Notes: generated by a model not told the origin, from the letters alone. 64,000 nt of DNA from Cupriavidus nantongensis (GCF_001598055.1 NZ_CP014844.1:3809642-3873641), one strand, 5' to 3'. Counted from the first letter of the stretch, positions 26,609-34,558 are shown. A program made the numbers and translations.

Positions 26609-29431
26609 TCAGCCGGCCAGCGCCAGCCGCGCCTCGGCCTCCGGGGCGGCCGGCGCGAACGGCACCGGCGGCGCAATGTGATAGCCCTGCGCCAGGTCCA
26701 CGCCCAGCTCGCGCAAGCGCGCGAGCATCGCCTCGTTCTCGACGAATTCCGCAATGGTCTGCTTGCCCATGGCATGGCCGATGCGCTGGATCACCTCGAC
26801 CATCACCAGGTTGACCGGGTCGGCCAGCATGTCGCGCACGAAGCTGCCGTCGATCTTCAGGTAGGCCGCGGGCAGGTGCTTCAGGTAGGTGAACGATGAC
26901 ATGCCGGCGCCGAAGTCATCCAGCGCAAAGCGGCAGCCCAGCTGCTGCAACTGCTGGATGAACGCGCCGGCCTGCGCCAGGTTGGCAATGGCCGCGGTCT
27001 CGGTGATCTCGAAGCAGATTCCGCCGAGCGCAATGCCGAAGCGCTGCGCCTGCTCGCGCACGAAATCCGGGAACTGGATGTCGGCCAGCGACGAGCCTGA
27101 CAGGTTGATCGCGCAGGTCGCGATCTCGGCCTGGCGCCCCGCCAGCGTGGCAAACGCGGTCTCGACCACCCAGCGGTCGATCATCGGCATCAGGTTGTAG
27201 CGCTCGCAGGCCGGCACGAACGCCATCGGCGGCACCAGCCGGCCGCGCTCGTCGACCATGCGCAGCAGCAGCTCCACATGGCGTCCCGCGGCGGGCACCG
27301 TATCCGGCTGCACCGGCAAGATCTCCTGCGAGAACAGGCAGAAACGGCCGGCCGCCAGCGCCGCATGCACGCGGCTGACCCACTCCATCTCGCCATGGCG
27401 CGCCTGCACCACGCTGTCCAGCGGATGGTAGACCTGCACGCGGTTGCGCCCGCCTTCCTTGGCCACGTAGCACGCCGCGTCGGCCGCGCTCAGCGCCTCG
27501 GCGACGCTGCCGGTGTGCCGGTCGAGCGTAACCAGGCCGATGCTGACCCCGACCGCGAAGGTGCGCTGCCGGTGCGCGAAGCGGAAGCTCGCAATCGCGT
27601 GGCGCAGGCCCTCGGCCACGCGCTCGCCGTCGGCGGCACCGCAGTGCTCGAGCAGCACGCCGAACTCGTCGCCGCCGAGGCGCGCCAGCACGTCGCTGCG
27701 GCGCAGCTGGCCGCGCATGACCTCGGCCATCTGCCGGATCAGCTCGTCGCCGGCGGCGTGGCCGCAGGTGTCGTTGACCACCTTGAACTGGTCCAGGTCC
27801 AGGTACATCAGGGTGTGGGCAATGCCTTGCGCGCACGCACGCCCGATCGCCGCAGCCAGGCGGCGCTCGAACTCGGCGCGGTTGACCAGGCCGGTGAGCG
27901 CGTCATGGCTGGCCTCGTAGGCCAGGCGCGCGGCATGCGCGCGTTCCTGGCTGATGTCGTGCAGCACCACCACCACGCCGATGGCCTGCGCGGCGCGGTC
28001 GCGGATCAGCGCCACCGACGGCTTGACCGCCAGCGCCTGTCCGGGCTGCCCGGCACCGTCGCGCTGCACCAGCTGGGCCGAGCGGCTGTGCCAGCGCTGG
28101 CGCAGCGCCAGCGTCACGATATCGGGCAGCGGTGCCAGGCTGTCCTCGTCGCGCAGCACGCAGACCTCGCTCAGCGGCAGGCCGCGGGCCTCGGCCTCGC
28201 GCCAGCCGGTCAGCGCTTCGGCGGCGGGGTTGAGCGACTGCACGCGGCCCCATACATCGGCGGTCACCACCGCGTCGCCGATCGCCTGCAGCGTGACCTG
28301 TGCCCGCTCCTTTTCGGCGAACAGCTGGGTCTCGTAGCGCTTGTGGTCGGAGATATCGGTCAGCGAGCCCGCCATGCGCGCGCGCCGGCGCCCGGCGCCG
28401 CGCACCAGCCGGCCGCGCGCGCGCACCCACAGGTAGTCGCCGGCGCGGTTGCGCAGCCGGAATTCGGCGTCGTAGGGCTCGCCGCTGCGCAGGTGCTGCG
28501 CCAGCTTGGCCTCGAACGCCGCCAGCTCGGACGGATGCAGCAGGCCCAGCACGGTCTCGCGCGCATGCGGCAGCTCGTCGGCGCGGTAGCCCAGCATCTG
28601 CGCGCAGCGCGGCGAGAAATACAGCTCGCCGCGGCCGAGGTGCCAGTCCCACAGGCCGTCGTTACTGCCTTCGACCGCCAGCTGCAGTTGCTCCTCGCGC
28701 TGCGCCAGCGCCTCGCGCAGCCGGCGCTCGCGCCGCAGCGGCCCGACCGACAGCAGGATTGCCGACATCAGCAGCGCGGCCGCCATCACTGCGCTGCCGT
28801 AGGTCAGCAGCCGCGTGACCCGGCGCGAGGCCTGTCCCAGATGGCCTGAAAAAGCGCGCTCCAGCGGCGTCAGGCGGGCGTCGATCTCGGCGATGCGGCG
28901 CAGCACCGGCGCGACGCAGGCATCGTCGCAGCCGGGCTGGCTGACCAGGCGCCGCAGCGCCAGCGCCTGCTCATGCAAGGCAAAGATCTCGGCATCGCCC
29001 TGCGCCCACACGCGGATGGCGGCGTCGACTTCATGGATCTGGCGGAAATTCCGGTACAGCCGCACCATCCGCGGGATGTCTTCGGGGTGATTGCCGCCGG
29101 CGAGCAGGCCCTCGTGCACGCGCGCCAGGTCAGGCTCGGCACGGTCCAGCTCCAGGCGCGCGCGGTGGTCGCCGAACGGGATCGCGATGGACGCCAGGTA
29201 GGCGTCGAAATCCGCCGGATTGCGGTCCTCGCCGTAGCGCAGCAGGTGCAGCACGGCATTCTTCTGGCCCTTGGACCACTGGCTCTCGCCCGCAACGAAG
29301 GCGCGTGCGGCCGACAGCAGGTCCAGGCTGGCGATGCTGAACAACGCCAGCGCGACCACCACCGGTACGAACGGCCAGATGATGCGCAGCACATGCCCGC
29401 TGGCCGGCAAAGAAACGCCTGCTCGCCGCAT
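26609..29431 (-). CDS. Membrane PAS-GGDEF-EAL cyclic-di-GMP protein
   Basis: About 940 residues: first membrane helix near 14-34, a periplasmic helical sensor region, second membrane helix near 210-235, two PAS domains (WDWHLGRGELYFSPRC and GDAVVTADVWGRVQSLNPAAE), then GGDEF and EAL domains. The diguanylate cyclase signature ARLGGDEFGVLL is complete (about residue 585). The EAL domain shows ELLLRM (an ELL variant), NLSG, E-T, DDFGAG and KIDGSFV, so phosphodiesterase activity is plausible. The start MRRAGVSLP at 29431 is preferred because the longer frame adds 24 Arg-rich residues. Confidence 0.9.
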   Translation of the reverse strand: MRRAGVSLPASGHVLRIIWPFVPVVVALALFSIASLDLLSAARAFVAGESQWSKGQKNAVLHLLRYGEDRNPADFDAYLASIAIPFGDHRARLELDRAEPDLARVHEGLLAGGNHPEDIPRMVRLYRNFRQIHEVDAAIRVWAQGDAEIFALHEQALALRRLVSQPGCDDACVAPVLRRIAEIDARLTPLERAFSGHLGQASRRVTRLLTYGSAVMAAALLMSAILLSVGPLRRERRLREALAQREEQLQLAVEGSNDGLWDWHLGRGELYFSPRCAQMLGYRADELPHARETVLGLLHPSELAAFEAKLAQHLRSGEPYDAEFRLRNRAGDYLWVRARGRLVRGAGRRRARMAGSLTDISDHKRYETQLFAEKERAQVTLQAIGDAVVTADVWGRVQSLNPAAEALTGWREAEARGLPLSEVCVLRDEDSLAPLPDIVTLALRQRWHSRSAQLVQRDGAGQPGQALAVKPSVALIRDRAAQAIGVVVVLHDISQERAHAARLAYEASHDALTGLVNRAEFERRLAAAIGRACAQGIAHTLMYLDLDQFKVVNDTCGHAAGDELIRQMAEVMRGQLRRSDVLARLGGDEFGVLLEHCGAADGERVAEGLRHAIASFRFAHRQRTFAVGVSIGLVTLDRHTGSVAEALSAADAACYVAKEGGRNRVQVYHPLDSVVQARHGEMEWVSRVHAALAAGRFCLFSQEILPVQPDTVPAAGRHVELLLRMVDERGRLVPPMAFVPACERYNLMPMIDRWVVETAFATLAGRQAEIATCAINLSGSSLADIQFPDFVREQAQRFGIALGGICFEITETAAIANLAQAGAFIQQLQQLGCRFALDDFGAGMSSFTYLKHLPAAYLKIDGSFVRDMLADPVNLVMVEVIQRIGHAMGKQTIAEFVENEAMLARLRELGVDLAQGYHIAPPVPFAPAAPEAEARLALAG

Positions 29432-29589
29432 AGGTCTTGTTCGAGGGGCCGTGTCTCGCGGCCGTTCCGAGCGCCCGCGGTCCACATGCCGCGGCTGACC
29501 CATTGTGCGGGGCGCGCCGGGCCCGCGTCTCTACCTCGAACTAGTTAAAGCGCCCCCCACCATCGGGGCATGCCAGAGGCGAAAAATGC

Positions 29590-29620
29590 AAAAAGGGCCT
29601 GTGACGTGCGCCACAGGCCC
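29590..29620 (-). terminator. Intrinsic terminator of the tRNA-Lys gene
   Basis: On the minus strand a 9-bp GC-rich stem (GGGCCTGTG / CACAGGCCC) with an 8-nt loop is followed by five Ts. It lies 11 bp past the CCA end of the tRNA-Lys fragment and would have ended the original host tRNA transcript. Confidence 0.8.
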
Positions 29621-29630
29621 TTCGTAATAC

Positions 29631-29675
29631 TGGTGGGTCGTGCGTGACTCGAACACGCGACCAACGGATTAAAAG
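29631..29675 (-). tRNA. 3' fragment of tRNA-Lys(UUU): prophage attachment site (attL)
   Basis: On the minus strand these 45 bp read from the anticodon loop (CTTTTAA) through the anticodon 3' stem, variable loop, T arm (GCGTG-TTCGAGT-CACGC) and acceptor 3' strand to CCA, matching bacterial tRNA-Lys(UUU). Beyond 29675 the match stops: no anticodon 5' stem, D arm or acceptor 5' strand is present. The gene is therefore broken by the integrated phage. The intact copy should be rebuilt at the right junction, where the host 5' half joins phage attP. This core defines attL, with the exact crossover unresolved. Confidence 0.88.
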
Positions 29676-29719
29676 AATTCAAGCCTATTCCCAACCCGTT
29701 GATTGCAAAGGATTTTTCG

Positions 29720-30613
29720 ATGATCGCATCTGGTAGCGAATCGGATAAACCGGGGCACGTCCCCACGAATCTCCCCACGGTCGCCATGCCCGTTCCTGTC
29801 GGTCCCAATGACACGGCGGCGCAGCGCGAGTGGGAACACTTCCAGGTCGCCAAGGGTATCGAGCGCTATCGCCGGTCCCTGGTCCGCACGAAGCGCGACG
29901 GCTCGACCGTCGCCAAGGGCCTGGAAGAAACTACGCCAGGGCACAGGATTGCGACCGAGCTCATCGGTCCAATGGTGGCGGCGGTACAGGAAGCACAGAA
30001 GGGCTACGCCGGGGCACTCCAAGACCCGAAGCTCTGCAAGCTGCCGGTCGAGATGACCGTGCTGTCCATGCTCCCTGCCGAGACCATCGCGGCGTGCGCC
30101 GTCCTGACTGCCCTGGCGGTAGGAAATGAAGCATCGTACACATCGGTCCGCGTGAACTGCGCGTTGCGAATTCGCCACGAACTTGAGTACCAGGAGTGGC
30201 GCCGGGCCGAGGCCGAGAAGGAAGCCGAGCGGAAGGAATTGGGCGAGGACGGCATCAACATGTTCAAGCTCATGCTCCACCGCAACAAGGGCGAGGTGAA
30301 CAAAAAGGTCTTCGACAAGTGGTCCAAGAAGGCCGGGACCCTCATCAAGCTCGAATGGACCCACGCCCAGAAGATTCAGGTAGGCGCCGCCGTCATGGAC
30401 CTCCTAGTGGGGTCGAACGGCTGGTTCCAGGTCTGGCTGAAGTCCGAGGGCGGCTCCAAGCACCCGAAGACGATGTTTGGCATGACCGAGACCGCCCTCG
30501 CCCTGACGTCCGCCCTGGGCGCTCAGTGCGAACTCCAAAGGCCGTTCATGGCCCCGATGATTTGTGAACCCGCTGACTACGAGTTCATTGCCGATCAACC
30601 TGCTGATAAGTGA
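29720..30613 (+). CDS. Split phage RNA polymerase, N-terminal-domain subunit
   Basis: A 297-residue protein matching only the N-terminal domain of T7-type RNA polymerase. By eye, REWEHFQVAKGIERYRRSL aligns with the helical start of T7 RNAP, WTHAQKIQVGAAVMDLLV with T7 W-x-x-x-x-x-I-x-V-G-x-x, and RPFMAPMICEPADY with T7 SPMFQPCVVPPKPW near residue 280, where this frame ends. AAAGGA lies 7 nt before the ATG at 29720, so an upstream in-frame TTG is rejected. In T7 this domain binds promoter DNA and refolds in elongation. The catalytic part is a separate gene at 31138. Confidence 0.85.
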   Translation: MIASGSESDKPGHVPTNLPTVAMPVPVGPNDTAAQREWEHFQVAKGIERYRRSLVRTKRDGSTVAKGLEETTPGHRIATELIGPMVAAVQEAQKGYAGALQDPKLCKLPVEMTVLSMLPAETIAACAVLTALAVGNEASYTSVRVNCALRIRHELEYQEWRRAEAEKEAERKELGEDGINMFKLMLHRNKGEVNKKVFDKWSKKAGTLIKLEWTHAQKIQVGAAVMDLLVGSNGWFQVWLKSEGGSKHPKTMFGMTETALALTSALGAQCELQRPFMAPMICEPADYEFIADQPADK

Positions 30614-30627
30614 AGCGTTTCGCCCAT
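30603..30627. repeat. 25-bp direct repeat, copy 1, across the RNAP-N stop
   Basis: Copy 1 matches copy 2 at 32835-32859 in 23 of 25 positions; the shared 17-bp core is TGAAGCGTTTCGCCCAT and the only differences are G/C swaps at repeat positions 3 and 8. It overlaps the stop codon of the N-terminal polymerase gene and ends just before the ATG of the next gene. The length and placement suit a single-subunit-RNAP promoter, but a processing or translation signal is also possible. Confidence 0.8.
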
Positions 30628-30807
30628 ATGAACACACGCAACATACCCGTGGTCCTGGTTCTCCCCACTGCCCGAGACCCGAATAGCGGAGTGATCCGCG
30701 CCGACATCCCGGCCATCCGCGTAGGCGACCCGGCCTGGGTCCACGAGGCGGCCAAGGCCATCGCCCTGAGCCTCACCGAACACTTCGAGAACAAGGAGCA
30801 AGCATGA
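30628..30807 (+). CDS. Small protein encoded between the RNAP halves (1)
   Basis: A 59-residue protein of unknown function (MNTRNIPVVLVLPTARD... ending EHFENKEQA), with a short beta-like N terminus and an acidic helical C terminus. No Shine-Dalgarno site precedes the ATG at 30628; a GTG at 30610, overlapping the stop of the polymerase N-half (GTGA), would add MKRFAH encoded by the 25-bp repeat. The stop overlaps the next ATG. It could be a polymerase partner, by location only. Confidence 0.65.
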   Translation: MNTRNIPVVLVLPTARDPNSGVIRADIPAIRVGDPAWVHEAAKAIALSLTEHFENKEQA

Positions 30808-31073
30808 AGACCATTGACACTGACGGCCTCACGTCCCGCGACATCGCAGAAAAGGTTCCGGCTGGCCGCGACCGCAGGGAAGAGCTCCAACCTGTCCTGT
30901 TCGACTTCGGCGGATCGGCAGTCGAGATCATGGACGACGGCGCGACCTTCGCGGCTGTCCGCCTGCGCATCGACAGCAAGTACTTCAGCGCCTCGGAGCT
31001 CCTGAAACTCAGCAAGTCGCTGAAGAAGCTGGCGAAGCGAACCGGAGCACGTGAGGCCGCCGCCCGAGCCTGA
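30804..31073 (+). CDS. Small protein encoded between the RNAP halves (2)
   Basis: An 89-residue protein of unknown function: a central beta-like stretch (LFDFGGSAVEIMDDGATFAAVRLRID) and a basic C-terminal helix (LLKLSKSLKKLAKRTGAREAAARA). AAGGAG lies 6 nt upstream of the ATG, which overlaps the previous stop (ATGA). It is the last gene before the catalytic polymerase gene, 64 bp away. No family recognised. Confidence 0.7.
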   Translation: MKTIDTDGLTSRDIAEKVPAGRDRREELQPVLFDFGGSAVEIMDDGATFAAVRLRIDSKYFSASELLKLSKSLKKLAKRTGAREAAARA

Positions 31074-31094
31074 CCGCATCACCGCAACACCTGG

Positions 31095-31110
31095 GGAGGC
31101 TCCGGCCTCC
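31095..31110. other. Hairpin upstream of the catalytic RNAP gene
   Basis: GGAGGC-TCCG-GCCTCC forms a perfect 6-bp stem with a tetraloop, 27 nt before the ATG of the polymerase C-half. No T-run follows, so it is more likely an mRNA processing or stability element than a terminator. Confidence 0.45.
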
Positions 31111-31137
31111 TGTAACCCGAACGACTGAGACGCTGAG

Positions 31138-32841
31138 ATGACGAAACTGAACGGTGGATACCTCACCCTGAAGACGGACGCTGTGAAGGCCACGGAATAC
31201 TCGAACGCCCACACGTCCGCCCTCGACCGCCCGATGACCGGCGCACACCTGGAAGCACTGAACTGGATTCAGAAGACTCGGTGGCGCGTCAACCGCAACG
31301 TTCTCGCAGTGGCCCTGGGCCTCAAGGAGCGAGGGTGGGCGGTCGAGGGGTGGCCCTCGGCTGAAGAGATTCCGGTGCCGGTATGGCAAGGCCCCGGCGA
31401 GATGGACCGCACGACCGACGAGGGCAAGGCGTTCCTCCGCGAGCGCGAAGAGGTCCACTACCAGAACGCCCGGAACGCCGGGATGCGCAAGAAGCTCTGG
31501 GACATGCTCGGCATGGCAGAGGAACTTGCGACCTTCCCCGCCATCTGGTTCCCGCACTACGCGGACTTCCGTGGCCGGTTCTACCCGCGTCCCCAGGACC
31601 TCCACACGCAGGGTGACAGCCTGGTGAAGGGGCTCCTGGAGTTCTCGGAGCCGCAGGCCCTGGGCGGCAACGGCCAGTACTGGACCTACGTCAACGCCGC
31701 GAACTACTACGGCGAAGACAAGCTCCCGCTGGACGACCGCGCCCGCTGGACCGCCGACCACATGATGGGAATCCTGGCCGCTGCCGAGGACCCCTTCGGT
31801 GAAGGCTTTGAGTTCTGGTCCAAGGCGGATAGCCCCTGGGAGTTCCTGGCCGCCTGCTACGAGCTCAAGCGTCTCCGGGACTGGCTGGCCGTCGGCAACC
31901 TGCCCGAGGACTTCCAATCGACCCTGGTCTGCCGCTACGACGCCACGTGCTCCGGCATCCAGCACCTCGCCGCCCTGATGAAGGACGAGGTGTCGGCCCT
32001 CCAGGTCAACGTGGTCTCCCAAGGTCCGGGCATCCGCGCCGACATCTACACGAAGGTGAAGGACGCCGTGGTCAAGCTGGTGAACTTGGACCGTGTGGAC
32101 TCCCGCTTCCGGGAAGCCGCCGAGCTCTGGGTGGACCGCGTGGTCCGTGGGACCGTCAAGCGGGCCGTCATGACGACGCCCTATGGCGTCTCCGAGCGCG
32201 GCATCCTGAACCAGATCATCAACGATGGGTTCGCGGACCACGTGGAGAAGGGCAAGGCCCGCTACGCGGCGGCTGAGTACCTGACCCAGAAGATCGTCTC
32301 GGCCCTGGACGAGTCCATCGACGCCCCGCGCCGCGCCATGGCGTACTTCCGCGAGGTGGCGAAGTTCCTGGACAAGAAGGACCTCCCCCTGGTCTGGGAC
32401 ACCCCGAGCGGCTTCACGGCCAAACAGGCGTACTACAAGACAAACCAGAAGCAGGTGCGAACCCTGCACGGGGACGTCCTGATGCGTTTCGAGATGCCCG
32501 AGGCCGGCTTCGCGCCGGGCAAGCAAGTCCTGGGGGCCGCGCCCAACGTGGTCCACTCGTTCGATGCGGCTCACCTCGCGCTCGTGGCCGTCGCCATGAA
32601 GCGTGAAGGCGTCCGTGACCTCGCGTTCGTGCATGACTCCTTCGGGTGCCATGCGGGTAACAGTGACCTCCTGCTGCGGGTCACCAAGGAGCAGTTCGTC
32701 GCCATCTACAACCGGGACACCCTGGAAGAGTGGCGGCAAAGCGTCATCAAGCACTCGGGTTGCCCCGACATCCCTGAAGTACCGCCCCTCGGCTCGCTGG
32801 ACGTCACCAAGGTCCTTGAGTCCGAATTCTTTTTCTCATAA
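31138..32841 (+). CDS. Split phage RNA polymerase, catalytic subunit
   Basis: A 567-residue protein covering the T7 RNAP region from about residue 285 to the end. Its start (KLNGGYLTL) aligns with T7 ITGGGYWAN, so with the 297-residue partner it rebuilds nearly the whole 883-residue enzyme. Catalytic residues are all present: YDATCSGIQH (motif A, Asp268 = T7 D537), VKRAVMTTPYG (Lys341 = K631, Tyr349 = Y639) and FVHDSFG (Asp500 = D812). The C terminus ESEFFFS corresponds to T7 ESDFAFA. The ribosome site is weak. It should transcribe phage middle and late genes together with the N-terminal subunit. Confidence 0.92.
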   Translation: MTKLNGGYLTLKTDAVKATEYSNAHTSALDRPMTGAHLEALNWIQKTRWRVNRNVLAVALGLKERGWAVEGWPSAEEIPVPVWQGPGEMDRTTDEGKAFLREREEVHYQNARNAGMRKKLWDMLGMAEELATFPAIWFPHYADFRGRFYPRPQDLHTQGDSLVKGLLEFSEPQALGGNGQYWTYVNAANYYGEDKLPLDDRARWTADHMMGILAAAEDPFGEGFEFWSKADSPWEFLAACYELKRLRDWLAVGNLPEDFQSTLVCRYDATCSGIQHLAALMKDEVSALQVNVVSQGPGIRADIYTKVKDAVVKLVNLDRVDSRFREAAELWVDRVVRGTVKRAVMTTPYGVSERGILNQIINDGFADHVEKGKARYAAAEYLTQKIVSALDESIDAPRRAMAYFREVAKFLDKKDLPLVWDTPSGFTAKQAYYKTNQKQVRTLHGDVLMRFEMPEAGFAPGKQVLGAAPNVVHSFDAAHLALVAVAMKREGVRDLAFVHDSFGCHAGNSDLLLRVTKEQFVAIYNRDTLEEWRQSVIKHSGCPDIPEVPPLGSLDVTKVLESEFFFS

Positions 32842-32859
32842 CTGAAGCGTTTCGCCCAT
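32835..32859. repeat. 25-bp direct repeat, copy 2, across the RNAP-C stop
   Basis: Second copy of the repeat at 30603-30627. It overlaps the TAA of the catalytic polymerase gene and ends 6 bp before the ATG of the next gene. As in copy 1 there is no Shine-Dalgarno site between the repeat and the downstream start codon. The stop codons fall at different positions in the two copies, so the conservation is not explained by polymerase coding sequence. Confidence 0.8.
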
Positions 32860-32865
32860 TTCAAA

Positions 32866-33891
32866 ATGCTGAACTACAAGACCATCGCTGACCTGATCGC
32901 TGCCTTCCAATCGGGCGTGAAATTCAAAGCCGACACCCCGAACCACAAGGGCGTGGACGTCACCGGCATCTCCTTGAACCCGACCCGCCGTGGACGCTTC
33001 CTGGTCACGACCGGCGGAAGCACGCATTGGCACCAGTTCCGCCTGGACGGCTCGCACGAGCTCGGCGGGCAGTACCGCCTGTATCAAGTCGAAGCGCCGG
33101 CCAAGGCCCCGGTGGAGACCGCCTTCCCGTTCTCGTCGGCGGACGCCCTGGTGGCCGCCTTCAATGCCGGCGTGAAGTTCGAGGTCGTCAATGCGGACGG
33201 TAAGGTATCGCCCGTCACGAAGATCGAGAAGAACGGCCTCGGACGCGCCGGCTTCTACGTCGAGGCGAAAGGTGACGGCCCCTGGTCGCAGTTCGACCTC
33301 CGTGGCAACAACGCCTGGATGGGCGACACGCTGCGCGTGAAGGTGGAGCTCACCGCCGACTGGTCGGGCCCCGGCCTCCAGGTGTTCAACGCCGCCGGCG
33401 TCAAGGTCATGGCGATTGGCCCGACTGCCCCGAACCCGCTGCGTGTCACCGAGTCCGGCTCGGTCACCTCGGCACCCGCCCCGGCGCCGACCCCGAAGCG
33501 TGCCGTGGACTTCCCGAACTGGCTGGACGAACTGGCGAAGGGCACGAAGTTCTACTGCCCCGCGACCAACGAGGACGTCACGGGCATCAACGTGAGCGCC
33601 AAGGGTCTCCAGGTCATGCTGACGAAGGTCGGCGTCACCGGCGCAACCCCGCGCCACTCGACCAACTACCGCCTGAACGGTAGCCACAAGCACGTCAGCG
33701 CCCGCTCGCTGGTCGTGAAGCCCGAGCCGGTCGCCGCGCCGGCCCCGCGCGTCGGCAAGTCGTCCCGCGCCGCCATCCTCAAGAACCGCCTGAACGGGCA
33801 ACTGTTCGTGGTCCGCGAAGGCGAGGTCCTGCCCCCGATCCGTGGCGTCCGCGACGCCGCGCTGGTCGGTGAAACGACCATCGTGGAGTAA
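32866..33891 (+). CDS. Phage protein with three internal repeats
   Basis: A 341-residue protein of unknown function built from three divergent repeats of about 70 residues (6-74, 91-161, 217-285). Shared anchors are G-V/T-K-F (17, 102, 226), V-T-x-I (32, 117, 238) and Q/N-x-x-L-x-G (57, 142, 267). Each looks like a small beta-rich module. Pro/Ala linkers (200-215, 288-298) separate repeat 3 and a basic C-terminal region. It lies between the polymerase and a strong terminator, so it is expressed with the polymerase genes. Nucleic-acid binding is only a guess. Confidence 0.75.
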   Translation: MLNYKTIADLIAAFQSGVKFKADTPNHKGVDVTGISLNPTRRGRFLVTTGGSTHWHQFRLDGSHELGGQYRLYQVEAPAKAPVETAFPFSSADALVAAFNAGVKFEVVNADGKVSPVTKIEKNGLGRAGFYVEAKGDGPWSQFDLRGNNAWMGDTLRVKVELTADWSGPGLQVFNAAGVKVMAIGPTAPNPLRVTESGSVTSAPAPAPTPKRAVDFPNWLDELAKGTKFYCPATNEDVTGINVSAKGLQVMLTKVGVTGATPRHSTNYRLNGSHKHVSARSLVVKPEPVAAPAPRVGKSSRAAILKNRLNGQLFVVREGEVLPPIRGVRDAALVGETTIVE

Positions 33892-33907
33892 TCCACGTCA
33901 TCCCCTG

Positions 33908-33930
33908 GCCCCTCTTCGGAGGGGCTTTTT
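33908..33930 (+). terminator. Intrinsic terminator after the early/polymerase block
   Basis: A 7-bp stem GCCCCTC/GAGGGGC with a TTCG tetraloop is followed by TTTTT. It separates the polymerase block from the replication block and would stop host or phage polymerase. Confidence 0.9.
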
Positions 33931-33955
33931 CATTTCTACATCACAACGGAAGCAA

Positions 33956-34558
33956 ATGGCTGACGCAAAGAAGAAGTCCAAGATCATCGAGAAGGCCGTG
34001 ACCCCGAAGGGCACGCTCATCTACGCATGGGTGGACAAGCCGGACAACTCGGAGTACGGCAAGGGCAAGTACAAGTGCGGCATCCTGCTGGAGAAGGGCG
34101 TCAAGGCGAACGACGAGTTCGCCAAGAAGCTGAACTCCCTGCACAAGGCCGCCAAGGGCAAGAGCGACGCTCGCCCGGCCAAGGACGGCGACGAACTGGC
34201 CGAGGACAACGAGAAGAAGGAAAAGCTGCGCGGCTTCTGGGTCATCACGGCCAAGTCGCAGAACAAGCCGTCGCAGAAGGCCGCCGACGGCAAGACCGAC
34301 CTGAAGGAAACCGCCCGCTCGGGTGACTTCGGTCGCCTGTCGGTCGCCATCGCAGAGTACGACGCTGGCGCCAACAAGGGCGTCACGCTGTACCTGAACG
34401 GCCTGAAGCTCCTGGAGCGCCGCGCCGGCCACGATCTCGGCTTCGAGGACGAGTCGGACGACTACGAGAACGACGCCGCCGAAGGTAGCGACACCTCGGA
34501 AGACGACGACGGCGACAACGGCGGCAACCAAGGCGCTGGTGACGACTCGGACTTCTGA
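33956..34558 (+). CDS. Single-stranded DNA-binding protein (gp2.5-like)
   Basis: A 200-residue protein with a basic N-terminal part (MADAKKKSKIIEKAVTPKG), a probable OB-fold core and a long acidic tail ending GDDSDF. An acidic tail closing with a hydrophobic residue is the hallmark of phage and bacterial SSBs and of T7 gp2.5, where it recruits polymerase and helicase. It starts at 33956 after CGGAAG; the longer open frame to 33842 crosses the terminator and is rejected. Position after the polymerase fits T7 gene 2.5. Confidence 0.75.
   Translation: MADAKKKSKIIEKAVTPKGTLIYAWVDKPDNSEYGKGKYKCGILLEKGVKANDEFAKKLNSLHKAAKGKSDARPAKDGDELAEDNEKKEKLRGFWVITAKSQNKPSQKAADGKTDLKETARSGDFGRLSVAIAEYDAGANKGVTLYLNGLKLLERRAGHDLGFEDESDDYENDAAEGSDTSEDDDGDNGGNQGAGDDSDF

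Noticed and set aside
29631..29707. A complete functional tRNA-Lys gene at the phage junction
   Set aside because: Only the 3' 45 bases match. The sequence beyond 29675 cannot form the anticodon stem, D arm or acceptor stem.
30610..30627. GTG at 30610 as the definite start of the first small gene between polymerase halves
   Set aside because: Possible by GTGA coupling, but the added MKRFAH is encoded by the 25-bp repeat, which looks like a nucleotide-level signal; kept as an alternative only.
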